Assembly: GCA_035506435.1 (NCBI GenBank)
Contig: DATJPK010000044.1
Span: 1 to 21,123, forward strand
Source of the DNA: JACTUA01 sp035506435
GTDB taxonomy: Archaea; Halobacteriota; Methanomicrobia; Methanomicrobiales; JACTUA01
Length of the DNA: 21,123 nt
Direction of reading: 5' to 3'
Position numbers and translations under genes: made by a program. Below, one piece after another: positions 6,771 to 13,693 of this stretch. Each line of letters starts with the position of its first letter. Positions within the stretch are counted from its first letter, which is position 1. The notes under the pieces were generated by a model. That model made no database searches, was not told the DNA's origin, and saw only the letters and a program-made list of their open reading frames with translations.

Positions 6771-6777
6771 TTTTTAT
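6771..6777 (+). promoter_or_regulatory. Likely box A of tRNA-His
   Basis: An AT-rich element (ATATTTTTATC) in an otherwise GC-rich region, about 37 nt before the mature tRNA 5' end. This is consistent with a short 5' leader removed by RNase P. Confidence 0.5.
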
Positions 6778-6810
6778 CAGATTCCCGGGCAACATCATCA
6801 AGGTACATTT

Positions 6811-6883
6811 GCCGGGGTGGGGTAGTTGGTTATCCTAGGGGACTGTGGATCCCCCGACCCGGGTTCGAATCTCGGCCCCGGCC
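6811..6883 (+). tRNA. tRNA-His (GUG)
   Basis: Full cloverleaf. The acceptor stem GCCGGGG pairs with CCCCGGC (6876-6882) and the discriminator is C. The anticodon stem GGGGA/TCCCC carries loop CTGTGGA with anticodon GTG at 6845-6847. The T arm is CCGGG-TTCGAAT-CTCGG with one G-U pair. CCA is not encoded. A T-rich stretch (6884-6896) follows and may end transcription. Confidence 0.95.
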
Positions 6884-6926
6884 TCTGTTTCTTTTCCTGT
6901 CGGTAAAACCGTTCCCCGACCGAGCC

Positions 6927-7274
6927 TCACTCGGGAATCGGCCCTTCCTCGTAGATCCGAACTTTAACCGGGAGAATCCTGGGCCGTTTGTCTGTCATGA
7001 TGTACATGTACGGGGTGACATGGACCATGTATTCCAGGTAACCCCGTGCAACGTCCGAGAGGTCCCGGTTCCGGTGCCCGAGGATCAGGATCACGAACCA
7101 CTGGATGAACAGGCAGATGAAGGCGATGAGCCCGTACACCCAGAGAACGATCCCGATAAGGATCCAGTAGACGATCCTGACGAGGAGCTCCCAGCGCCTC
7201 GCCGGCTGTTCGAAGACGAAGAGCTGGTTCGTCGGGAGGCCCTTCGCCGCTGGCTGGTTCATCTCTTCTGGCAT
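6927..7274 (-). CDS. DUF4389 domain membrane protein
   Basis: A 115-residue protein resembling the DUF4389 family, of unknown function. Seen: a cytosolic N-terminus, then two closely spaced membrane segments at about residues 31-51 (LVRIVYWILIGIVLWVYGLI) and 53-67 (FICLFIQWFVILILG). The family-like GHRNRDLSDVARGYLEYMVHVTPYMYIMTD follows, and the protein ends with a short polar C-terminus. Start ATG 7274 is taken; ATG 7262 is an alternative. It lies 57 nt downstream of the PAS regulator on the same strand, but a U6 tract separates them, so readthrough would be partial. Confidence 0.8.
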   Translation of the reverse strand: MPEEMNQPAAKGLPTNQLFVFEQPARRWELLVRIVYWILIGIVLWVYGLIAFICLFIQWFVILILGHRNRDLSDVARGYLEYMVHVTPYMYIMTDKRPRILPVKVRIYEEGPIPE

Positions 7275-7296
7275 ACCTGAGATAAGGCGGGGGAGG

Positions 7297-7302
7297 AAAA
7301 AA
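7297..7302 (-). terminator. U6 tract downstream of the PAS regulator
   Basis: Six A on the plus strand, read as U6 on the minus strand, 30 nt after the stop of the regulator gene. Confidence 0.4.
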
Positions 7303-7331
7303 GGGTGCCGGGCGGCTTTGCAGAGAGTCGA

Positions 7332-9098
7332 TCAGGAAGGCGGGGCCGGTTTCCCTCCCGTTCCCGGCGGCGGACGGTACTTCCCGAGTTCCTCCTCGAG
7401 CGCCCGGTAGCCCGTCGTATCGATGCCCGTGGCGATGACATGGGTCGTGCCGCCCTTTTCGTCATGGAGCACGGTGCTCGACCACTCGATGAACCGCTGC
7501 TCCCCGCCCCTGGTCACCCAGGCGTTCGCGAGCCGGAGCTGCCCGCTCCCTGCGGCGAGAGTCTCGAAGGCTCCCCGCACCTTAGCGGTCTCGTCGGGGA
7601 CGAGGAAGATCTCCCAGAGGGGCCGGCCCTTCACCTCCTCCTCGGTGTAGCCGGTGAGCGCCTCGCAGGCATGGTTGAACCGCACGATCCTCCCGTCCCG
7701 GTCGAGGACCACGACGAGGGCATCGAGGATATGGAGCGTCGCGTCGATGAAGTCCCGCTCCCTCCTGAGCTCGGCCTCCACCTCCTTCTGCGTGGTGAGG
7801 TCGATGGCGATTCCCCGGAACCCCGAGATCCGGTCGCCTTCGCGGATGGGTGCCGAGTAGTTCACGATGGGGAACCGCCCGCCCCCCTTCCTGATGGCGG
7901 TGTACTCCTCCCTCCCGTGCATGCCCTCGCGGAGCATCCGCCCGATGGATGCCTGCGCCCGGGCCCGGTCCTCGGGGGCGAGGAAATCGAGCACGTGGAT
8001 CTTACCCTGGACCTCGTCGGGCAGGTACCCGAAGGTGAGGAAGGCCTGCCGGTTCGCAAAGAGGAGGGTGCCCGAGGCGTCGGCCTCGAAGATGGGCTGG
8101 GGGAGCAGGTCGGCGAGGTCCCGGAACCGTTTCTCCGAGGCACGGAGCTGCTCGTCGAGCAGGCGGTGCCCGGTGATGTCGTTCCCGATGGAGAGCACGC
8201 CGACCGGGTCCCCGTTCTCGTCCCGGATGGCCCGGTTCGTCCAGTGGACCCAGACCCTCCTCCCGTCCCTCGTGATGTTCTCGTTCTCGTTGCTCTGGTA
8301 CTCCTCGGTGTGCGAGAGGAGCTCGCGGATCATCTGCTCAAGGTCCCTCCCGGAGCTCTCGGTCGGGGGGACGATGGTCCCGACCACGTTTTTCCCGAGG
8401 ATCCCGTCCCGGGGAAAGCCGAAGAACCGCTCGGCGAACTCGTTGAAGAAGGTGACATTTCCCGCGAGGTCCATCTTCAGGATGATGGAGTTTGCATTTT
8501 CCACGAGCTCCCGGTACTTCTTCTCCGATTCCCGGAGGGCCTGCTCGGCAAGCCGGACCGGGGTCTGGTCGGTGAGGATCACCGTCGACCCCTGGCTCCC
8601 GTCCTCGAAGAGGATGGGGATCAGCTTCGTCCGGAGGAAGCGGGGGCTTCCCCCCGGGAGCTCAAGGTCGGTCTCGCTTTTCCCCTCGCCGATGGAGTCG
8701 AGGAGGGACCGGACCAGGTCATCGACTCCGGGGTCTCTCACCGGGAGGAAGGCCAGGTTCTTCCCTGCCACTTCTTCGCGGGTGAGGGAGAGGAGCCCGA
8801 GGAAGGGATCGTTCACCTGCAGCACCCTGTGGTCCCTGTCGAGGATCATGACCATCTCGGGGGTATGGGAGAAGAGCTGGGAGAGCGGGACCCTTCTTGT
8901 CAGGGTGAACACCTTCGCCATCCCGAAGCTCCGCATCTCCACCTGGCCGGAGGCATGGAGGATATCCAGGTACTTCCCGACCGTGTTCTTGGTCCTCCCC
9001 AGCGCACGGGCAAGCTCGGTGGCGGTCATCCCCCGGGGCTCGTCCCGCAGGAGACCCTTGATCAGGGCAAAATCGCCATTGTCCTTACCCGCTGGCAT
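7332..9098 (-). CDS. One-component regulator: N-terminal winged helix-turn-helix plus four PAS domains
   Basis: A 588-residue soluble protein. Residues 9-66 form a helix-turn-helix/winged helix (MTATELARALGRTKNTVGKYLDILHASG is at residues 24-51). Four PAS domains follow at about 75-180, 193-310, 322-437 and 447-562, joined by short amphipathic S-box linkers such as LRESEKKYRELVE and LRASEKRFRDL. No histidine kinase, GGDEF or other output domain follows, so the DNA-binding head is the output and the PAS array the sensor. The ligand is unknown; no haem- or flavin-binding cysteine is evident to me. Start ATG 9098 has GGTG 8 nt upstream. The gene is divergent from the exporter operon at 9220, which is the likely target. 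Confidence 0.85.
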   Translation of the reverse strand: MPAGKDNGDFALIKGLLRDEPRGMTATELARALGRTKNTVGKYLDILHASGQVEMRSFGMAKVFTLTRRVPLSQLFSHTPEMVMILDRDHRVLQVNDPFLGLLSLTREEVAGKNLAFLPVRDPGVDDLVRSLLDSIGEGKSETDLELPGGSPRFLRTKLIPILFEDGSQGSTVILTDQTPVRLAEQALRESEKKYRELVENANSIILKMDLAGNVTFFNEFAERFFGFPRDGILGKNVVGTIVPPTESSGRDLEQMIRELLSHTEEYQSNENENITRDGRRVWVHWTNRAIRDENGDPVGVLSIGNDITGHRLLDEQLRASEKRFRDLADLLPQPIFEADASGTLLFANRQAFLTFGYLPDEVQGKIHVLDFLAPEDRARAQASIGRMLREGMHGREEYTAIRKGGGRFPIVNYSAPIREGDRISGFRGIAIDLTTQKEVEAELRRERDFIDATLHILDALVVVLDRDGRIVRFNHACEALTGYTEEEVKGRPLWEIFLVPDETAKVRGAFETLAAGSGQLRLANAWVTRGGEQRFIEWSSTVLHDEKGGTTHVIATGIDTTGYRALEEELGKYRPPPGTGGKPAPPS

Positions 9099-9122
9099 GG
9101 TCAGGGCACCTTTCTGGTAGTA

Positions 9123-9159
9123 GTGTATGATACTCGTTTATAATACTTATGTATTACAC
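9123..9159. promoter_or_regulatory. Inverted repeat around the regulator's TATA box
   Basis: GTGTATGATAC (9123-9133) and GTATTACAC (9151-9159, complement GTGTAATAC) form an imperfect inverted repeat. It flanks TATTATAAACG (minus strand, 9147-9137), the likely box A of the regulator gene. This is a candidate autoregulatory operator in the divergent promoter region. Confidence 0.45.
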
Positions 9160-9172
9160 AACAAGAAAACCA

Positions 9173-9182
9173 TTATATATAT
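9173..9182 (+). promoter_or_regulatory. Box A of the surface-protein/exporter operon
   Basis: TTATATATATC in an AT-rich gap predicts transcription start near 9204, leaving a leader of about 16 nt that includes GTGATC at 9211-9216 as SD for ATG 9220. Confidence 0.65.
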
Positions 9183-9219
9183 CAGCAATCGAACCGAATA
9201 AGACAAAGAAGTGATCTCC

Positions 9220-10515
9220 ATGCATGCCCAGGCTCATTCCCGGAAGGCCATCGGGGGGCTCGCCCTCCTTTTAGCCCTCCTCTCCCTTGCAGTCCTCCCG
9301 ATGGGGGTTGCGGCAGATACCACGGACCCCACCGTGGCCATTACCAGCTACCAGGTGACCCCGTCCATCCTGCTCCCCGGCGACCAGGGGACCATCACCG
9401 TCACCCTCGAGAACACCGCGGGTACCGCGAGCACGACGGAATCGACGGTGCAGAACGGGGTCTCTGGCTCGACGACCACCACGGTCACGAAGGACATGAC
9501 GGTCCTTGTCGAGTCGGTGTACCTGTACGGGAACGGGGTCGAGGTCCTGGAGGGGAACTTCCAGCAGGTCGGTGCCCTCGGGCCCGGCCAATCGATGACC
9601 CTTACCTTCCTCGTCCAGGCGCCCTCCCATGACGGGATGTACTTCCCCGAGGTCTGGATCCGGATTCCCCAGGGGACGAGCGTCCAGTACCCGATCCCGG
9701 TGAATGTCAACTCCGCCGTGGGGATCCAGAAGCAGGAGATCCTGATCCTCCAGTCCTCTGTGCCCGACACCGTGGACCCGGGCCAGGAGATCCCCGTCGG
9801 CCTCACCGTCCGGAACGACGGGAAGCTCCTGGCCGATGACGTCACGGTGCAGATCGGGAACGTGAGCGGTACCATCGCCCCGAAGAATACCGATCTCTAC
9901 CACCTGGGAGCAGTAGCCGCGGGGAGCTCGAAGAACATCGGTATCGTCCTCCTCTCTGACAAGGAGGCAAGCCCCGGCCTTGCCCAGGTGCCGGTGACCC
10001 TGAAGTACAAGGCCATCGACGGGACCGCCCACAACCAGGCGACCTCCATCAATGTCATGATGAAGGGGCAGGGGGAGCTCGGTTTCGTCTCGGTGGACAC
10101 GAGCCCGCGGAGGGTCTCGGAGAACCAGCCCTTCGACCTCACCATCCGTATCGAGAACACAGGGACGGGCGAGGCAAAGCAGGTGTCCGCGACGGTCGAC
10201 CTCCCGATGACCGGGACGAAGCAGTCCTTCATCGGGAAGATCAAGCCGGGGAACGATGCCCCCGCGGTCTTCATGATGGACGGCGGGAAGGGCGGGACCT
10301 ATACCTATAACACCACCATCACCTACGTTGACGACCTCGGTACCCACACCGTGTCCCGCGAGCTGTCCCTCCGGGTGGTGCCCGGCGATAGCTCGGGCGG
10401 GCTCATCATGATGCTCCTCGGCGTCCTCGGGGTCGGGATCGTCGCCTACCGGTTCTGGTACCTCCCGAAGAAGAACGGCGGCGGCGGGGCCCTCCCATGG
10501 GTAAGAAAGAGCTGA
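9220..10515 (+). CDS. Secreted, C-terminally anchored protein with NEW3/CARDB-like (COG1361-type) domains
   Basis: A 431-residue surface protein. The start is ATG 9220, 3 nt after GTGATC; GTG 9211 is in frame but lies within that SD. Residues 8-30 form a signal peptide (LALLLALLSLAVLPMGVAA). Several immunoglobulin-like beta domains follow, with repeats of the type L.PGD.GTITVTLENTAG (near 42), VDPGQEIPVGLTVRNDGK (near 185) and VSENQPFDLTIRIENTGTGEAK (near 300). These are typical of archaeal COG1361/NEW3 proteins. A single membrane helix (about 392-413) and a short basic tail end the protein. Its last 19 bases overlap the permease gene. It is probably an extracellular accessory of the exporter. 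The substrate is unknown. Confidence 0.82.
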   Translation: MHAQAHSRKAIGGLALLLALLSLAVLPMGVAADTTDPTVAITSYQVTPSILLPGDQGTITVTLENTAGTASTTESTVQNGVSGSTTTTVTKDMTVLVESVYLYGNGVEVLEGNFQQVGALGPGQSMTLTFLVQAPSHDGMYFPEVWIRIPQGTSVQYPIPVNVNSAVGIQKQEILILQSSVPDTVDPGQEIPVGLTVRNDGKLLADDVTVQIGNVSGTIAPKNTDLYHLGAVAAGSSKNIGIVLLSDKEASPGLAQVPVTLKYKAIDGTAHNQATSINVMMKGQGELGFVSVDTSPRRVSENQPFDLTIRIENTGTGEAKQVSATVDLPMTGTKQSFIGKIKPGNDAPAVFMMDGGKGGTYTYNTTITYVDDLGTHTVSRELSLRVVPGDSSGGLIMMLLGVLGVGIVAYRFWYLPKKNGGGGALPWVRKS

Positions 10516-11711
10516 AGGTCGCCCTGTTTCTAGCCTGGCGATCGCTCATCCGGGGGAACCGGACGAGCACGGTCATGACCGTGATCATCATAGCCCTGTG
10601 CTTCACGAACATGATCTTCCTCCCCGGGCTCTTCAACGGGATCGGGCAGAGCATTACCGGCCAGCTCGTGGACTACGAGGTTGGAAACGTCCTCGTCAGC
10701 CCCCGGGCCGGGGACCAGTACATCACCGACCTCGATTCCACCCTTTCCCTGATCAACAGCCTGCCCGGCGTGGAGAGGGCGACTCCCCATTATACCAAGG
10801 GGGCGACCCTGAAATTCCGGGACCGGATCCTGAGCGTCGGGGTGCGGGCCATCTCGCCCACGGACGAGAAGTACGTCTCCCCCCTGTACACGAAGATGAT
10901 CGCGGGGACCTACCTCGGCGACGGGGACACCGGGGAGATCCTGATGGGCCAGACGGTGGCGGGGGACCCCTCGGTCCGGCAGGAGGACGAGTTCCAGGCA
11001 TCGCTGGGTGGTGTGAGGGTCGGGGACTCCGTCACCATCGAGTACGGCAACGGTTACACGAAGGACTACCGGGTAAAGGGGATCTTCCTGACCGGGTGGA
11101 GCCAGGCGGACAGCACGGTGTACACCACCATGACCGACATGGAGCTCGTGGAGGGGAGCGCCCTCGACCGGGCAGATTATATCACGGTGAAGGCCATGCC
11201 CGGCTATTCCGAGAAGTCCATCAAGAACGAGCTCCAGTCCTACGGGGTCTCGCAGGATGTCCAGACCACGGGCGATCTCCTCGCGAAGGGGATGGGGAGG
11301 GCCCTCCAGAGCTTTGCCATCATCAACCTCGTCTCGCTCATCGTGAGCATCGTGATCACCACCGTTGTACTATTCATTGTCATCACCATCAAGACCATCA
11401 ACAGCCGGAAGCAGATTGGGATCCTGAAGGCCATCGGGGTCCAGAAGGAGGTCATCATGCACAGCTACGGGCTCCAGGTCATCATCCTCGCCCTGTTCGG
11501 GATCATTATCGGGATCACCATAACGTCGCTGCTCGCGGTATACATGTCCCTCAATCCCATCGTGACCCCGGAGTGGTCGGCGACCCTGTACCTGACTCCC
11601 CTCGACATGCTGACCAACTCCCTGATCCTGTTCGGGGCCGCCGTGGTAGCCGGTTATGTCCCGGCCTGGCGGGTTGCGCTTGAAGATATCCAGAAGACCA
11701 TGAGGGCGTGA
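10497..11711 (+). CDS. ABC transporter permease, MacB/FtsX type
   Basis: A 404-residue permease of the FtsX/MacB/LolCE family. Seen: a first membrane helix near residues 21-44, a large extracytoplasmic MacB-PCD-like domain (about 45-265, with NVLVSPRAGDQYI and a GDSVTIEYGNG segment), then three C-terminal helices near 272-298, 325-352 and 370-392. The conserved cytoplasmic loop KTINSRKQIGILKAIGVQKEVI (residues about 299-320) contacts the ATPase. Start ATG 10497 lies 19 bases inside the preceding gene. The ATPase follows 4 nt later. Members of this family export peptides or lipoproteins or transmit mechanical force; the substrate here cannot be read from sequence. Confidence 0.92.
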   Translation: MGKKELKVALFLAWRSLIRGNRTSTVMTVIIIALCFTNMIFLPGLFNGIGQSITGQLVDYEVGNVLVSPRAGDQYITDLDSTLSLINSLPGVERATPHYTKGATLKFRDRILSVGVRAISPTDEKYVSPLYTKMIAGTYLGDGDTGEILMGQTVAGDPSVRQEDEFQASLGGVRVGDSVTIEYGNGYTKDYRVKGIFLTGWSQADSTVYTTMTDMELVEGSALDRADYITVKAMPGYSEKSIKNELQSYGVSQDVQTTGDLLAKGMGRALQSFAIINLVSLIVSIVITTVVLFIVITIKTINSRKQIGILKAIGVQKEVIMHSYGLQVIILALFGIIIGITITSLLAVYMSLNPIVTPEWSATLYLTPLDMLTNSLILFGAAVVAGYVPAWRVALEDIQKTMRA

Positions 11712-11715
11712 TGCC

Positions 11716-12393
11716 ATGATACGGACAGAGAACCTGCGGAAGGTCTACCACATGGGGAACGTCGAGGTGAAGGCCCTCGACGGGGTGGATATCCATATTG
11801 CCAAGGGGGAGTTCATCGGCATCATGGGCCCCTCGGGAAGCGGGAAGTCCACCCTCCTCCACATGCTCGGGCTCCTCGACACCCCGACCGCCGGGAAGAT
11901 CACCATCGACGGGACGGACGTGGGCAGGCTCACCGACTATGAAAAGACGATGTTCCGGCTCTACAAGCTCGGCTACGTCTTCCAGGACTATGCCCTTGTC
12001 CCCGAGCTCACGGTGATGGAGAACGTCGCGCTCCCCGCGATGCTCCGGACAGACCGTTCCGAGAAGCAGTACAAAGCCGCGACCGTCGACATCCTCTCGA
12101 AGATCGGCCTCTGCGACCGGCGCGGGCACCTGCAGGGCGAGCTCTCGGGCGGGCAGCAGCAGCGGGTCGCCATCGCCCGCGCCATCGTGAACAAGCCGGA
12201 CATCCTCTTTGCCGACGAGCCGTGCGCGAACCTGGACACCGAAAACTCCCGGATGGTCCTCAACCTCTTCAGGGAGATAAACAGGGAGATGCGGCAGACC
12301 ATCGTGATGGTCTCCCACGAAGAGTGGCACAACGAGTACTTCGACCGGATCATCCGGCTCCGCGACGGGAAGGTCGTGAACGGGGAGAAGTAA
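11716..12393 (+). CDS. ABC transporter ATP-binding protein, LolD/MacB type
   Basis: A 225-residue ATPase and partner of the preceding permease. Seen: Walker A GPSGSGKST (residues 38-46), Q-loop GYVFQDYALVPELT, signature LSGGQQQR (143-150), Walker B ILFADEPCANLD (about 164-175) and the switch histidine in VSHEEWH. Length and motifs are those of MacB/LolD-type subunits. The usual P-[TS]-x-x-L-D stretch after Walker B reads P-C-A-N-L-D, a mild variation. SD GTGAT lies 3 nt before ATG 11716. It is the last gene of the operon; a T6 tract follows at 12399. Confidence 0.95.
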   Translation: MIRTENLRKVYHMGNVEVKALDGVDIHIAKGEFIGIMGPSGSGKSTLLHMLGLLDTPTAGKITIDGTDVGRLTDYEKTMFRLYKLGYVFQDYALVPELTVMENVALPAMLRTDRSEKQYKAATVDILSKIGLCDRRGHLQGELSGGQQQRVAIARAIVNKPDILFADEPCANLDTENSRMVLNLFREINREMRQTIVMVSHEEWHNEYFDRIIRLRDGKVVNGEK

Positions 12394-12398
12394 TCTCA

Positions 12399-12404
12399 TT
12401 TTTT
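12399..12404 (+). terminator. T6 tract ending the exporter operon
   Basis: Six T followed by a pyrimidine-rich stretch, 6 nt past the ATPase stop. Confidence 0.5.
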
Positions 12405-12451
12405 CCTTTCCCTTCATTTCATATTCCGGGCCGCGAGATTGATCCGGAGCC

Positions 12452-12922
12452 ATGGTATTCCGCTGCCGGATGTGCGGGACCTGCTGCCTGCCCATGGGCG
12501 ACTTCATTGCCATCGACCGCCAGGTCGGCCCTTTCGAGTTCGAGTGCGAATCGGTCTCGACCGGCACGCCGTTCCACGCGGTGATCGACGAGGATAAGAG
12601 GGACCTGTTTCTCGACCGCAGCTGGATCGACCGGCACCCGTCTGCCTGCCGGTTCCTCCGTCCCCGGGGGGAGCATGTCATCTGCACCATCCACGGGACC
12701 AGCCCGTCGCAGTGCAAATTCTACCGGTGCGTCGTGATGCGGGTTTTTCACCGCGAGGGGGATCTCATCGGCACGGTCACCGGCACCCTCGCCCTCCACT
12801 CAGAGAATCCGGAACTCAGGGCGATCTGGGAATCTGTTCTCAGGGAGGCGCGGGAATGGTCGGATGAAATCGAGGACAGTCTGCAGGAAGCCCTCGAGAG
12901 CCATGGCTACCGGGTGGAATAA
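12452..12922 (+). CDS. YkgJ-family cysteine-cluster protein
   Basis: A 156-residue protein of the YkgJ type (putative zinc or iron-sulfur binding), whose function is not established. Seen: the N-terminal cluster C-x2-CGTCC (Cys5, 8, 11, 12), Cys66 in SACRFLRP, Cys78 in ICTIHGTSPSQCKFYRC, then Cys88 and Cys93. This matches the family layout CxxCGxCC...C...C.I....P..C. The C-terminal third is helical and acidic. Start ATG 12452 has GGAG 2 nt before it. It follows the exporter operon by 58 nt but lies beyond a T6 tract, so it is probably a separate unit. Confidence 0.88.
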   Translation: MVFRCRMCGTCCLPMGDFIAIDRQVGPFEFECESVSTGTPFHAVIDEDKRDLFLDRSWIDRHPSACRFLRPRGEHVICTIHGTSPSQCKFYRCVVMRVFHREGDLIGTVTGTLALHSENPELRAIWESVLREAREWSDEIEDSLQEALESHGYRVE

Positions 12923-12956
12923 CCGGTACCGGAAGATCACGAAAACAGGCGAAAGG

Positions 12957-12963
12957 AAAAAAA
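12957..12963 (-). terminator. U7 tract downstream of the zinc-ribbon gene
   Basis: Seven A on the plus strand, giving U7 on the minus strand, 14 nt after the stop of the zinc-ribbon gene. Confidence 0.5.
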
Positions 12964-12977
12964 TTGAGGATCTGAGA

Positions 12978-13145
12978 TTAAAACCGGGGGCGCCGGTGCT
13001 TCGGGAGGCACTCCTGACAGTAAACGGGCCTTCCCTCGGTCGGCTTGAACGGTACTTCGCATTCCTTTCCACAGTCTGAACAGATGACCTTCGTCATCTC
13101 ACGCGGGCCGAAGTTTCTCTGGCCACCAAAATCTGATTTAAACAT
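12978..13145 (-). CDS. Small CxxC-x17-CxxC zinc-ribbon protein
   Basis: A 55-residue protein starting at ATG 13145. Seen: CSDCGKECEVPFKPTEGRPVYC is at residues 22-43, with two CxxC pairs (CSDC and CQEC) separated by 17 residues and ending in a basic HRRPRF tail. This matches the small CxxC-x17-CxxC family found in archaea and in candidate bacterial phyla. The family probably binds zinc; its role is unknown. It has its own strong TATA box (13178-13189) and a short leader. The longer frame that runs on to 13469 is not translated as one protein, because it passes through this promoter. Confidence 0.85.
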   Translation of the reverse strand: MFKSDFGGQRNFGPREMTKVICSDCGKECEVPFKPTEGRPVYCQECLPKHRRPRF

Positions 13146-13158
13146 GGCTCTACTCAAA

Positions 13159-13189
13159 CAGTCTTTTCGAAAAACTGCAATATATATTG
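13159..13189 (-). promoter_or_regulatory. Palindromic TATA box plus inverted repeat upstream of the zinc-ribbon gene
   Basis: CAATATATATTG (13178-13189) is a symmetrical TATA element. Directly downstream on the minus strand lies an inverted repeat (13159-13177, CAGT-x-TTT...AAA-x-ACTG, one mismatch), between the box A and the predicted start near 13157. A repressor commonly binds at this position. Confidence 0.5.
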
Positions 13190-13225
13190 AATTCCCGGAG
13201 GGATGAACCTTTGTATGGTCCGGGT

Positions 13226-13564
13226 TCAGATATAGCGGTTCCGCCTGAGCCACTCGACCTGGGGCGGCAGGTACCGGTACAGGATATCGCATTTCTCGTC
13301 CTGGAAGGACCAGGGAGTCACGATCAGGATATCCCCCTCGCGGATCCAGACCCTCTTTTTGATCTTTCCCTTGATCCGGCCCATCCGGGTCACGCCGTCG
13401 TAGCACCTGACCCGGATGTGGTTCGCACCCATCATGAGTTCTGCAGAAGCAAACTGTTCGCGGTTCCATTTCTTCGGGAGCCGTACGCGGACGATTGGCT
13501 GGCCCTGAGCATCTACTGCGTTGGGATCAACTGGATCGTTCTTCTTTTTTGGATTTCCCGGAAT
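13226..13564 (-). CDS. eif1A: Translation initiation factor aIF1A, apparently with an ATT start
   Basis: aIF1A binds the A site of the small subunit and helps the ribosome choose the start codon. Seen: an N-terminal lysine-rich tail (NPKKKNDP), then the OB-fold core IVRVRLPKKWNREQFASAEL, MMGANHIRVRCYDGVTRMGRI, KKRVWIREGDILIVTPW, and CDILYRY followed by QVEWLRRN. All are strong family signatures. The first ATG in frame (13435) lies inside the OB fold and would remove its first strand. Upstream of it there is no ATG, GTG or TTG before the in-frame stop TGA 13567-13565. The codon directly after that stop is ATT 13564, 8 nt past GGAG. From ATT the protein is 112 aa, normal for the family. The identity is certain; the start is unusual. 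Confidence 0.92.
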   Translation of the reverse strand: MPGNPKKKNDPVDPNAVDAQGQPIVRVRLPKKWNREQFASAELMMGANHIRVRCYDGVTRMGRIKGKIKKRVWIREGDILIVTPWSFQDEKCDILYRYLPPQVEWLRRNRYI

Positions 13565-13567
13565 TCA

Positions 13568-13576
13568 ATCAGCTCC
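13568..13576 (-). promoter_or_regulatory. Strong SD placing the aIF1A start at ATT
   Basis: On the minus strand GGAGCTGAT matches the archaeal SD GGAGGTGAT at 8 of 9 bases. Three bases (the in-frame TGA) separate it from ATT 13564, the spacing used by several other genes in this window. A TATATA element at about 13588-13583 would put the start site near 13560, too close for this leader, so the true promoter is unclear. Confidence 0.6.
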
Positions 13577-13620
13577 GTTGGGATATATCAAGGTCGTCTG
13601 ACGAGATGAAGGTATTGGAA

Positions 13621-13652
13621 GGGCCGGATCGCGGGTTCGAGCCCGGGGGGCG
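13621..13652 (+). other. tRNA T-arm-like fragment between aIF1A and the ABC-2 permease genes
   Basis: GCGGGTTCGAGCCCG (13631-13645) followed by GGCGCTGCCA resembles the 3' part of a tRNA, but no matching 5' acceptor or anticodon arm exists upstream and the T stem has a mismatch. It may be a remnant or chance. Confidence 0.25.
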
Positions 13653-13693
13653 CTGCCACGGCACGCGGTCATCCCGGAAAAAGCGGTGAGGGA

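Noticed and set aside
7305..9143. A 612-codon open frame opposite the PAS regulator
   Set aside because: It mirrors the regulator codon for codon. High GC at third positions keeps the opposite strand open, and its product is a Gly/Pro/Glu/Asp/Arg-rich string with no recognisable domain.
11551..12717. A 388-codon frame on the minus strand across the ABC ATPase and YkgJ genes
   Set aside because: It crosses two well-supported genes and the terminator between them. The product has no known motif.
12978..13469. A single 163-aa minus-strand protein joining the zinc-ribbon end to sequence upstream
   Set aside because: The frame runs through the zinc-ribbon promoter and is out of phase with aIF1A, whose conserved sequence occupies 13226-13564 in another frame.
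13561..13652. A complete tRNA gene on the plus strand
   Set aside because: A D-arm-like AGCTCCGTTGG and a T-arm-like motif are present, but the acceptor arms do not pair and no anticodon stem forms. The D-arm-like part is the complement of the aIF1A SD.
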